DNA of 5,566 nucleotides from Akkermansiaceae bacterium UBA1506 (GCA_002323995.1 DCQY01000111.1:32747-38312), one strand, 5' to 3'. Shown: positions 1-5,566, counted from the first letter of the stretch. Notes: generated by a model not told the origin, from the letters alone. Numbers and translations: made by a program.

Positions 1-30
1 CGCTGCCCTTCGGATCGCCAGGAGCTTCAT
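1..30 (-). CDS. Possible start of the next operon gene (5' fragment only)
   Basis: An ATG on the minus strand at 30-28 lies 3 bases after the TAA stop of the DUF4381-like gene, in the same frame. It opens a reading frame of ten codons (MKLLAIRRAA) that runs off the window edge without a stop. In MoxR/Bat clusters the DUF58 and DUF4381 genes are normally followed by genes for von Willebrand factor A membrane proteins (BatA/BatB). Such a gene would be expected here, but ten residues are too few to identify a family. No Shine-Dalgarno sequence is visible just upstream. The call rests on position and an open frame only; the true start could lie beyond the window. Confidence 0.35.
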   Translation of the reverse strand, partial: MKLLAIRRAA

Positions 31-33
31 CGG

Positions 34-606
34 TTATGCTTTATGCGTTGGAAGTTTCCTGTTAGAACCGCGCCCCTGGTCGTTTGCCTCGCAAATGTTC
101 ACGATACCCTCCGCTGTTTCGATCAGGGGCAGGCACTTTTGTCGGGAATTTGAAGTGTTCCCGAACTTCATTTCGTCGGCCGCTACGACGAAACCGCGAA
201 CCTGCTCTTGAGCTGCGGTTGGCAACTGAGTGGTCTCTCGCGAAATGCGGGCAAGAAATTCCTGAGTTGTCTCGTATCGAAGCGGGTCGTTGTATTGCTC
301 GGCCAAGTAATCTTTAAGACTATCTGAAACCTCCAGCATAATTTCATTGGCCTTTAACTCGTCCGAGCGTTGCTGAACTGATCGGAAACGTGCCGTTGCT
401 CTTTCTTTGGGACTAAGTGAGGAGCCGACTGGTTTCCTCGATCGAATTACCCAAATGGTGAGGGCTGTGGCTCCAATTAGAATCGCAATGATTGATGTCG
501 TCCAAAGAATGAGAGGCCAGACCGGATCCTTGGGTGTTAGGATGACTATATCAAAAAGCTCATCAGCGCCTGGTGGCTGTGCGAGAAAACAGTAGAAAGT
601 ATTCAT
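34..606 (-). CDS. DUF4381-like single-pass membrane protein of the MoxR/Bat cluster
   Basis: This is a 190-residue protein. It has a short N-terminal part, one strong membrane segment at about residues 29-54 (rich in I, L, A and W), then a basic RSRKP stop-transfer sequence and a soluble helical domain to the end. The soluble part carries the signature expected of DUF4381: a helix with LKDYLAEQY, then YETTQEFLARI (residues 111-121), then FVVAADEMKFGN (139-150). DUF4381 proteins are encoded between DUF58 and VWA-domain genes in MoxR/Bat operons. Their biochemical role is not established; an envelope-associated assembly or chaperone function is usually proposed. The start ATG overlaps the DUF58 stop (ATGA), and a possible AGAAGG ribosome-binding site lies 10 bases upstream. 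The polar C-terminal tail after residue 175 looks disordered. Family assignment is from motif resemblance and gene order, so it is good but not certain. Confidence 0.78.
   Translation of the reverse strand: MNTFYCFLAQPPGADELFDIVILTPKDPVWPLILWTTSIIAILIGATALTIWVIRSRKPVGSSLSPKERATARFRSVQQRSDELKANEIMLEVSDSLKDYLAEQYNDPLRYETTQEFLARISRETTQLPTAAQEQVRGFVVAADEMKFGNTSNSRQKCLPLIETAEGIVNICEANDQGRGSNRKLPTHKA
603..606 (-). other. ATGA stop/start overlap (DUF58 / DUF4381)
   Basis: On the minus strand the four bases read ATGA. ATG starts the DUF4381-like protein and TGA ends the DUF58 protein. Such an overlap usually means that one mRNA carries both genes and that ribosomes finishing the first restart on the second, consistent with two products needed together. 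Confidence 0.85.
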
Positions 607-1538
607 GAAGCTTCAACCTTCTTGCGTTGCTTAAAGAAGCCGTGCAGGGGCGGCAAATATTCCTCGTCGGTTCGTAGGGAGATCTTATCAATTGAGAGCC
701 GCTTAAAATCTTGATCAATCGCCTGCTGCCACTGGGCGACAGCTTTTAAATAGGCGCGGCGAACGCGCGGATTTGATGTGTTCACTTCGACTTGCTGACT
801 GGTTTCGGGGTCTTCGAGGCGGACATGTCCCGCAGAAGGCAGTGACAACTCCGCGGGATCGCTGAATTGGATGGCAACTAGGTCGTGCTTTCGATTGACG
901 ATGCGTAGCTCACTGCTCAGCTTCTCTTCGAATAGAAAGTCCGAGAGCATGAAGACAAGGGAACGCTTTCGAATCGCGTTCTGCAGTAGATCTGCGGGTG
1001 CTCGAAGTGATGTCTTTCGTCCCTTGGGAGGGAAAAGAAGAATTTCCCGAATCAAACGAAGTGCTGCGGCAGTACCTTTTTTGGGGGGGAGGTAGAGTTC
1101 CACTTCGTCGGTGAAGAGAATTAAGCCCACTTTGTCCTTGTTCTGCAGTGCACTAAATGTGAGTAGCGCGGCGACCTCAGCCATCAATTCTCTTTTGCTG
1201 GGCCCAAGACTCCCGTAGTTCTCTGAAGCGCTGATGTCGACGCAAAGTAAAACGGTGAGTTCGCGCTCTTCTGTGAACTTCTTCACGTATGGCTGTCCAA
1301 AGCGAGCTGTCACATTCCAGTCGATCGACCGAACTTCATCGCCTGGCTGGTATTCACGGAAGTCCTCAAAGTCGATCCCTTCGCCTTTGAAGCAGCTGTG
1401 GTATTCGCCTCCAAAGCTCTCGCGAACAAGTCCCCGGGTTCGTAGCTCAATCTTTCGCACCTTTTTTAGTATAGCGGAAACTTCCGAACGGCAACGTCCG
1501 GTGAGAGAAGAGTTTTTTGTGGTGTTAGAGGTCGGCAT
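603..1538 (-). CDS. DUF58 domain protein (MoxR-associated, VWA-like fold)
   Basis: This 311-residue protein is a typical full-length DUF58 member. The N-terminal helix (KKVRKIELRTRGLV, about 25-38) leads into the family hallmark: GEYHSCFKGEGIDFEDFREY, then QPGDEVRSIDWNVTAR (65-79) and EERELTVLLCVDISAS (90-104). D101-x-S103-x-S105 matches the DxSxS metal-binding motif of VWA/MIDAS folds, and D200 in FMLSDF sits where the later acidic residue of such folds is found. No membrane segment is visible, so it is probably cytoplasmic or peripheral. DUF58 proteins normally work with a MoxR AAA+ ATPase encoded just upstream; here the upstream neighbour is DUF6807, ending 24 bases before the start. The ATG is preceded only by a weak AAGG at 13 bases. 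The codons for LPPKKG (150-155) form a C7A6 homopolymer tract. Family identity is secure; the client or partner is unknown. Confidence 0.93.
   Translation of the reverse strand: MPTSNTTKNSSLTGRCRSEVSAILKKVRKIELRTRGLVRESFGGEYHSCFKGEGIDFEDFREYQPGDEVRSIDWNVTARFGQPYVKKFTEERELTVLLCVDISASENYGSLGPSKRELMAEVAALLTFSALQNKDKVGLILFTDEVELYLPPKKGTAAALRLIREILLFPPKGRKTSLRAPADLLQNAIRKRSLVFMLSDFLFEEKLSSELRIVNRKHDLVAIQFSDPAELSLPSAGHVRLEDPETSQQVEVNTSNPRVRRAYLKAVAQWQQAIDQDFKRLSIDKISLRTDEEYLPPLHGFFKQRKKVEAS
617..622 (-). promoter_or_regulatory. Possible ribosome-binding site of the DUF4381-like gene
   Basis: On the minus strand this reads AGAAGG, 10 bases before the ATG at 606. It lies within the last codons of the DUF58 gene. 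Together with the ATGA stop/start overlap at 606-603, it suggests that the two genes are translationally coupled. The spacing is a little longer than optimal, so the call is tentative. Confidence 0.4.
1077..1089 (-). repeat. C7A6 homopolymer tract inside the DUF58 gene
   Basis: On the plus strand the sequence is six T followed by seven G; on the coding strand it is CCCCCCCAAAAAA, read in frame as CTC CCC CCC AAA AAA GGT (L-P-P-K-K-G, residues 150-155). The encoded PPKKG resembles the turn conserved in DUF58 proteins, so the intact frame is the functional one. Loss of one base would bring a TGA into frame about ten codons further on. Whether the tract is ever variable cannot be seen from one sequence. 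Confidence 0.75.
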
Positions 1539-1562
1539 GCGATGGGCGTAGCCTTGCAGGGA

Positions 1563-2525
1563 TTACTGATTCCTCAGAAATCTTTCGCTGTGTTGCGCAA
1601 CCTCTTCCGACTTCATTTCACCTTGGTGAATAACAAGCCGATAACGAACAGTAAGCGGTTCCTTGGGAACGAGATCAGCGCTAAAATAGCTACCAAATCT
1701 GCCGTAATCTCGCTCGCTGTAACGAGCCGGCTTTGGGTTCTCAGGATGGTCAAGGTAGCAAACGGTATAGCGTTTGTCATGAACGACGAAGCTCATGGCC
1801 TTCCAGGGGAGGTTGCGAGTTGTTTTATCGTCGAGTTTGGTCGACCAATTGATCGTTTCACCCATCTTGGCAATGCCGGTGTCGGGGCGAATGTAGTAAG
1901 TGGCGCTCTTATGCTGGTCGTTGACATCGTTGTGAGCACGAAACTGGAAGCCTGCGTGTTGAGGGTCGCCATCCACACGCATCTCGGGAACTGTCGGAGT
2001 GAGGGTTGAACCAAAATCAACTAAGATATCATCACCGCTCATGGAGAAGGTCATTGAGCGCTTTTCTTCGGCAAAAGGCCTTCCATCATCCCCGACCCAA
2101 TCGATGAGGGAAGTAAAGGAAGCAGATTCGCTATCGGCACTATGCTCAAGGAACTCGCGATGAACAAGATGCCCCCCACGGCAATGCCACGTATCGATTT
2201 TCTCATGCTTCTCGCCATCGCGATCGGTATAGCTGACTCGTGAGAATCCATAAAAAATGCCCCGATGGTGAGTGAACTGCCCTCCTGGACCCTTGGTTAT
2301 AAATTGATCCTTCAGATGGCGATCATAAATGTGGCAGAACGGTTTGTAGGTAGCTTCGCGACGCTTGGCTGAGCTCTCGTCAATCGGTTCGTAAATGTAA
2401 CGAGCAATAGAACGACCGTCGTGGGTAAGATCGAGGTGCTTTCCTTCGGTATCAGTCCACTCAAAAGCGTGGCCGAGTGAGATGGGTATCGCCCAAATGG
2501 CAGGGGAAAAGAACAGAATTTTCAT
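1563..2525 (-). CDS. Exported DUF6807 ('PmoA'-family) protein
   Basis: This 320-residue protein starts with a short signal peptide (hydrophobic core at residues 2-18, likely cleavage after H19-A20, leaving a mature FEWTD... end), so it should act outside the cytoplasmic membrane. The body shows the DUF6807 pattern (Pfam PF14100): KPFCHIYD (61-68), GQFTHHRGIFYGFS (82-95), DPQHAGFQFRAHND (187-200), LPWKAMSFV (239-247), RDYGRFGSYF (272-281) and a closing beta-strand LTVRYRLVIHQGEM (291-304). The fold is thought to be a beta-sandwich, and the paired histidines of HHRGI plus the QHAGFQFRAHND region are candidate active-site or ligand-binding residues. No reaction is established; the old name 'methane oxygenase PmoA' is misleading, and the protein is unrelated to the membrane methane monooxygenase subunit. 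The family is common in Planctomycetota and Verrucomicrobiota. The start lies 11 bases after the sulfatase stop, without a Shine-Dalgarno sequence. A role in glycan breakdown is inferred from that neighbour only. Confidence 0.9.
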   Translation of the reverse strand: MKILFFSPAIWAIPISLGHAFEWTDTEGKHLDLTHDGRSIARYIYEPIDESSAKRREATYKPFCHIYDRHLKDQFITKGPGGQFTHHRGIFYGFSRVSYTDRDGEKHEKIDTWHCRGGHLVHREFLEHSADSESASFTSLIDWVGDDGRPFAEEKRSMTFSMSGDDILVDFGSTLTPTVPEMRVDGDPQHAGFQFRAHNDVNDQHKSATYYIRPDTGIAKMGETINWSTKLDDKTTRNLPWKAMSFVVHDKRYTVCYLDHPENPKPARYSERDYGRFGSYFSADLVPKEPLTVRYRLVIHQGEMKSEEVAQHSERFLRNQ

Positions 2526-2536
2526 CAGGTTAGCTT

Positions 2537-4069
2537 TTAAGGAGCGACAAGACCTTTCTCTACCATTTCCTCCTTGGAAAGACGAGGTCGAACTCGAGCC
2601 GGTGTTGGAAGCCCTGATTCTCGGTCAAATTCGTCAGCAGTCCGGAGTTCGGGGGCGCTGTCCTTAGTTCGCGTCTCCCAATCTTCGAGCGCAGCACGCA
2701 TAGCCGTTAGAAGCTTTGCATGACTTAGATCACCGGCAAGGTTTTTCAGCTCATGTGGATCCATTTTAGTGTCATAGAGTTCTTCCTCGGGGCGTGGAGT
2801 GGTGAAGCAGCCCTTTTGGTTTTCATTCAGCCCCCCGTTATCGCGGAGGCGAAGCAGTTCAACATAGGTTGGGCTTCGTAGACCATCCGCGGACGGGGTT
2901 TGTGGAAGATCGTTATAGTAGTTTCGAATGTATTTATATCGTTCATTCCGAACTGCTCTTACATGATCCTCGAAATCGTGCCAGTTTTTCTCAGCGAACG
3001 CAAAATCCCTAATTGGGTTTTTCGGGTTGGTTAGAAGTGGCGAGAAATCGACTCCTTCGAAGGTTGATCCGACGTTTTTAACTCCGCCTAGTTTCATAAA
3101 GGTTTTCGCAATATCGACGGAACTGACGAGGCGCTTACATTCGCTGCTTGCTTTCACGACATCAGGCCACTTCACAATCCAAGGAGTCTTGATCCCGCTG
3201 TCGTAGAGTGTGGTTTTATCCCTAGGAAATGGGCGTCCATTGTCACTGATAAAAAGAATCAGGGTATGATCCGCCACACCCTGAGCTTCAATTTCGTCCA
3301 TTACTAGACCCACATACTTGTCAAGTCTTGTAATCTCATCGTAGTAGAGCTGATAATCCGACTTAACAGCCGAAGTTTCGGGATGATAAGGGGCTACCTT
3401 AATTTCCTCGGGGCGCGAACCTTCACTGAGAATATTGGGGTGGTAGGGGCGATGGGGATCGAGAGCAGCGAGCCAAAGAAAAAAGGGCTTATCCTTGGGT
3501 CGATCTTTTAAAAGCGGCACCCATTCGGCGCACCCGCTTTGGGCTTCACCTTGGAGTGTTTCAACAAACTTGCCGGCCTTACCAGCTTCGCCGCTAGGCA
3601 ACTGGAACCCGGATGTGTCAACCTCTCGAATCTCGTCAAAGCGATCGCGGAGAGCATCGCCAAGATGCCACTTTCCAGCAGCAGCGGTCCAATAGCCTTG
3701 ATCGCGGAGTTTTTCGACGAATGTGATCTGTTCGGGCGGAACTGGCCAGTGCAGTTCTTCTGCGTCCGTCTGATGGGGGTAGCGGCCTGTGATGATGCTG
3801 GCGCGACTCGGGCTACAGGAACTGATAGTGAGGATTGCATTATCGAACCGCATTCCTTCATTCGCAAGGCGGGTTAAATTTGGAGTCACGATTGAATCAT
3901 GGCCATAAGGAGCCGAGTCATCCCAGGCCATATCGTCGGCGATGATAAGGACCAGATTAGGTAGGTCGATAGTATGAGCGGCAACGGAGGAAGAGATTTC
4001 CTGATCCTGAGCGACAGAACACGAAAAGATTGAACCAAAGAAGGTGGACACCAAGACAAATATGCGCAT
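2537..4069 (-). CDS. Exported sulfatase, formylglycine type, resembling heparan N-sulfatase (sulfamidase)
   Basis: This 510-residue enzyme belongs to the type I sulfatases of the alkaline phosphatase superfamily. A signal peptide (MRIFVLVSTFFGSIFSCSVA) has a plausible cleavage after S-V-A at residue 20. The metal pair D45-D46 (IIADDM) and the nucleophile motif C85-S-P-S-R (to be converted to formylglycine by a sulfatase-maturing enzyme) are present. Further active-site motifs are GKWHLG (132-137), DPH (204-206), SDNG (275-278) and K294 in SGIKTPW. The C-terminal ELYDTKMDPHELKNLA is the usual end-domain motif. SSCSPSRAS, SDNGRPFP with the following TLY, and the long insertion before ELYD resemble human SGSH, suggesting N-sulfoglucosamine or a related sulfated sugar as substrate; this is inference. 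The frame extends upstream to a TTG at 4201, but ATG 4069 is chosen because it begins the signal peptide. It is probably the first gene of the unit. Confidence 0.92.
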   Translation of the reverse strand: MRIFVLVSTFFGSIFSCSVAQDQEISSSVAAHTIDLPNLVLIIADDMAWDDSAPYGHDSIVTPNLTRLANEGMRFDNAILTISSCSPSRASIITGRYPHQTDAEELHWPVPPEQITFVEKLRDQGYWTAAAGKWHLGDALRDRFDEIREVDTSGFQLPSGEAGKAGKFVETLQGEAQSGCAEWVPLLKDRPKDKPFFLWLAALDPHRPYHPNILSEGSRPEEIKVAPYHPETSAVKSDYQLYYDEITRLDKYVGLVMDEIEAQGVADHTLILFISDNGRPFPRDKTTLYDSGIKTPWIVKWPDVVKASSECKRLVSSVDIAKTFMKLGGVKNVGSTFEGVDFSPLLTNPKNPIRDFAFAEKNWHDFEDHVRAVRNERYKYIRNYYNDLPQTPSADGLRSPTYVELLRLRDNGGLNENQKGCFTTPRPEEELYDTKMDPHELKNLAGDLSHAKLLTAMRAALEDWETRTKDSAPELRTADEFDRESGLPTPARVRPRLSKEEMVEKGLVAP

Positions 4070-4397
4070 GTGCAGAATGAAGCAGATTACGCCGTTCGTG
4101 CCAAGGGGCGAAACCGGCCAAAATGTTCCCCCGAAACCCAGCCAGTCTAGGAATAGATCTAGATCACTTGCGAAGGAGGAAAGGGAATCCTGGGAATACA
4201 ACCTGCTCTCAGCCGCTACGCTACAGGATTGGTGGAGAAAATCTGCGAATTCTCAAGGTAACGTCGAGGTGATCGAGATTAAAATGGACGCTAAGGAGCT
4301 AGGAGCTAGGAGCTAGGAGCTAGGAGCTAGGAGCTGGGAGCATCTCACGATAGCAGCCTTGCGCCCGTCACTGTCAGGGGCACAGGATGCGTAAGAT
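4070..4397. other. Gene-free stretch between glycosyltransferase and sulfatase
   Basis: These 328 bases separate the glycosyltransferase stop from the chosen sulfatase start. They hold the AGGAGCT heptamer array (4294-4342), a 7-bp inverted repeat (AATCCTG 4186-4192 with CAGGATT 4224-4230, 31 bases apart) and a 10-bp palindrome GATCTAGATC (4156-4165). The promoter of the sulfatase unit should lie here. The best sigma70-like match on the minus strand, TTGAGA (4256-4251) with ACCAAT 17 bases on, is too poor in its -10 half to call. No rho-independent terminator with a stable GC stem and a T run is visible after the glycosyltransferase. I see no convincing small gene. Confidence 0.7.
4294..4342. 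repeat. Heptanucleotide tandem repeat, unit AGGAGCT
   Basis: Six exact head-to-tail copies of AGGAGCT cover 4294-4335. They are followed by a degraded copy GGGAGCA (4336-4342) and preceded by GGACGCTA (4286-4293), which looks like a copy with one inserted base. The core GGAGC recurs seven times at an exact 7-base period (4295 to 4337). Because seven is not a multiple of three, the unit puts a TAG stop into every frame on both strands, so the array cannot be coding. Each junction also makes CTAG, a tetramer scarce in many bacterial genomes. The array lies 3' of the glycosyltransferase and 5' of the sulfatase. Its function is unknown; polymerase slippage would make the copy number unstable between strains. 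Confidence 0.95.
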
Positions 4398-5566
4398 TCA
4401 CGCGGTGACTGCTTTAGATCGGGTGATCAAGTTACTGAGAATGGCAGCGCGGTCAAAATTGAGAGCAAACTGCTTGGCTCGTTGAGAAAGTTCGTGACGC
4501 TCCTCGCGGGTCATGAAGTAGGCGCGGTTGAGGCACTCACGAAGCTCACCAACGTTCCCCGCTTCGTGCTCGAGGCAGTGGCCGCCGGTCGCTTCCGGAA
4601 TGCCGCCTGTTCGCGTGGTAATGACGGGCCCATTCCCACCGGCAAGCATCTTCTCGGCGACAGCAATCCCAAAAGTCTCTATAAACTCAGGGCGAGGTTT
4701 GCTTGGAAGACAGTAAGCAAAGGCCCCGTGCATGAGGGCGCCTTTTTCTTCATCCGAAACATCATCTAGCACTAAAATACTTTGGTCGGCAGCTGCGAGC
4801 TTTTGAATCTCCTCTTTCATTGGGCCGTTACCGCAGATTATGAGCTTCTTATTCCCATAGAGCTCACTTGATTTGTATGCGTGAACGAGATCGTCTACAC
4901 CTTTGGCCGGAGCGATTCGTGAAAGAAACATAACATAGCCATCTCTTTCCAATCCGCGGTTGTTAAGCAACTGGTCGACTTCATGGGTATTCTTTGCAAT
5001 ATCGGTATAGGACGTGGTATCGATGGCGGGGAAACTGATTTCGACTCGCTCGGTCAACTGGTGAGCAAAGTCAGTGCCCAAACGAGAGTCAACTTTGGCT
5101 CCCGATTCAACAATCATATCTTTGGTAAATTGACTGACTGCTACGGGAAGATCGTGCTTAAGGTAGTTTGAAAGAACCATTTGAGCGGCACCTAGCTGTC
5201 CCGCAGCAAGAGCATTTGAGACAACGTTTGTGATGTCGGACCCGACGGCCTCTCCGATCGTGACTACGTTCGGCTGCTTGACGATACTTTTGAAACTTTC
5301 AACTGCGTTGATCACCATTTGCCCATGAGGGACCAAATATAGATCCATGATCAACGTTTCCCCAGAGAGTTGATGGAGAAGGTCAACAAGTTGCCCGCCG
5401 ATGGCGTAGCTGAGCCTTCCATCGAGCACTTTGTAATCTCCAATCGGCTCGGGCCGATCCACTTTGATACCAGGTGAGTAGGGAGTAATTGTTTCGAGAG
5501 GCTTGAGTGGGAGCTTACTGGCCTGCAGGGTTTCAATAGGGTAGGTTACGATGTGCACGTTCTCAA
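4398..5566 (-). CDS. Glycosyltransferase, GT4-like (GT-B fold), 5' end outside the window
   Basis: This protein would transfer a sugar from a nucleotide-sugar donor, probably in making a surface or cell-wall polysaccharide or a small glycoside. A GTG at 5558 could start a 386-residue reading (numbering used here), but the frame stays open to the edge. The residues ENVHIVTYPIE match the second strand of the GT-B N-terminal domain (usually about RGHEVHVVTYP), so roughly 25-40 residues with the glycine-rich first loop are probably missing. The C-terminal donor domain is clear: YVMFLSRIAPAKGVDDLV (208-225), KLIICGNGP (238-246), and the EX7E motif E294...E302 in ETFGIAVAEKML, followed by TRTGGIPEA (315-323), typical of retaining GT4 enzymes. 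The acceptor domain includes VSQFTKDMIVESGAK (141-155). There is no signal peptide or membrane segment in the visible part. The gene lies 328 bases from the sulfatase, so membership in that operon is uncertain. Donor and acceptor cannot be told from the sequence. Confidence 0.88.
   Translation of the reverse strand, partial: ENVHIVTYPIETLQASKLPLKPLETITPYSPGIKVDRPEPIGDYKVLDGRLSYAIGGQLVDLLHQLSGETLIMDLYLVPHGQMVINAVESFKSIVKQPNVVTIGEAVGSDITNVVSNALAAGQLGAAQMVLSNYLKHDLPVAVSQFTKDMIVESGAKVDSRLGTDFAHQLTERVEISFPAIDTTSYTDIAKNTHEVDQLLNNRGLERDGYVMFLSRIAPAKGVDDLVHAYKSSELYGNKKLIICGNGPMKEEIQKLAAADQSILVLDDVSDEEKGALMHGAFAYCLPSKPRPEFIETFGIAVAEKMLAGGNGPVITTRTGGIPEATGGHCLEHEAGNVGELRECLNRAYFMTREERHELSQRAKQFALNFDRAAILSNLITRSKAVTA

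Noticed and set aside
1234..1551. Plus-strand open frame of 105 codons
   Set aside because: It is antisense to the most conserved part of the DUF58 gene; serine- and arginine-rich content is typical of a shadow frame.
1542..2009. Plus-strand open frame of 155 codons
   Set aside because: It lies antisense to the well-supported DUF6807 gene, has no recognisable family motif, and is of a length expected from the opposite strand of a real gene.
1563..2525. Particulate methane monooxygenase subunit (PmoA)
   Set aside because: The family carries this name in old annotations, but the protein is a soluble exported protein without the membrane helices of true PmoA.
3539..3877. Plus-strand open frame of 112 codons, and a minus-strand frame at 3508-3867
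   Set aside because: Both overlap the sulfatase catalytic region in other frames and show no domain signature.
4010..4027. Lipoprotein signal at Cys17 of the sulfatase
   Set aside because: The residues before the cysteine (I-F-S) are a poor lipobox, while S-V-A just after gives a normal signal peptidase I site.
4156..4165. 10-bp palindrome GATCTAGATC
   Set aside because: It is perfect but short and isolated, with no second copy or spacing that would mark it as an operator or recombination site.
4228..4256. Sigma70-like promoter on the minus strand (TTGAGA, 17 bases, ACCAAT)
   Set aside because: The -35 half is good but the -10 half matches only three of six positions, so it is not distinguishable from chance.
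4044..4316. Plus-strand open frame of 90 codons crossing the sulfatase start and ending in the heptamer array
   Set aside because: Its stop is supplied by TAG in the repeat, its composition is not protein-like, and it has no ribosome-binding site; it is probably chance.
4294..4342. CRISPR array or attachment site
   Set aside because: Units are 7 bp without spacers and there are no cas, integrase or transposase genes nearby.
4351..4397. Terminator hairpin after the glycosyltransferase
   Set aside because: Only short GCCC/GGGC pairing is possible and no T run follows, so there is no support for rho-independent termination.

Overview
The window reads almost entirely on the minus strand. It carries five protein genes in one direction (transcribed from high to low coordinates) and possibly the first codons of a sixth. 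The gene content is a formylglycine-type sulfatase with a signal peptide, an exported DUF6807 ('PmoA') protein, and a DUF58 / DUF4381-like pair. Together with roughly balanced base composition and mostly weak or absent Shine-Dalgarno sequences, this points to the Planctomycetota-Verrucomicrobiota group. That assignment rests on family distribution only; there is no rRNA or other phylogenetic marker here.

Layout from the right edge, in the direction of transcription. (1) 5566-4398: a GT4-like glycosyltransferase whose 5' end lies outside the window. (2) 4397-4070: a gene-free stretch holding a striking array of the 7-bp unit AGGAGCT (4294-4342). (3) 4069-2537: a sulfatase resembling heparan N-sulfatase (SGSH, sulfamidase). 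(4) 2525-1563: the DUF6807 protein, 11 bases after the sulfatase. (5) 1538-603: a DUF58 protein, 24 bases after DUF6807. (6) 606-34: a DUF4381-like membrane protein that overlaps the DUF58 stop codon by ATGA. (7) 30-1: possibly the start of the next gene, 3 bases further on.

Spacing suggests that sulfatase, DUF6807, DUF58 and DUF4381 form one transcription unit. The first two are exported proteins of the kind linked to breakdown of sulfated glycans. The last two belong to the MoxR/Bat (Bacteroides aerotolerance-like) envelope module, which normally starts with a MoxR AAA+ ATPase. No MoxR gene lies upstream of DUF58 here; the sulfatase and DUF6807 occupy that place. This arrangement, the heptamer array and a C7A6 homopolymer tract inside the DUF58 gene are the points most worth a second look. 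No RNA genes, CRISPR arrays, insertion sequences or phage genes were seen, and nothing in the window proves a new system.
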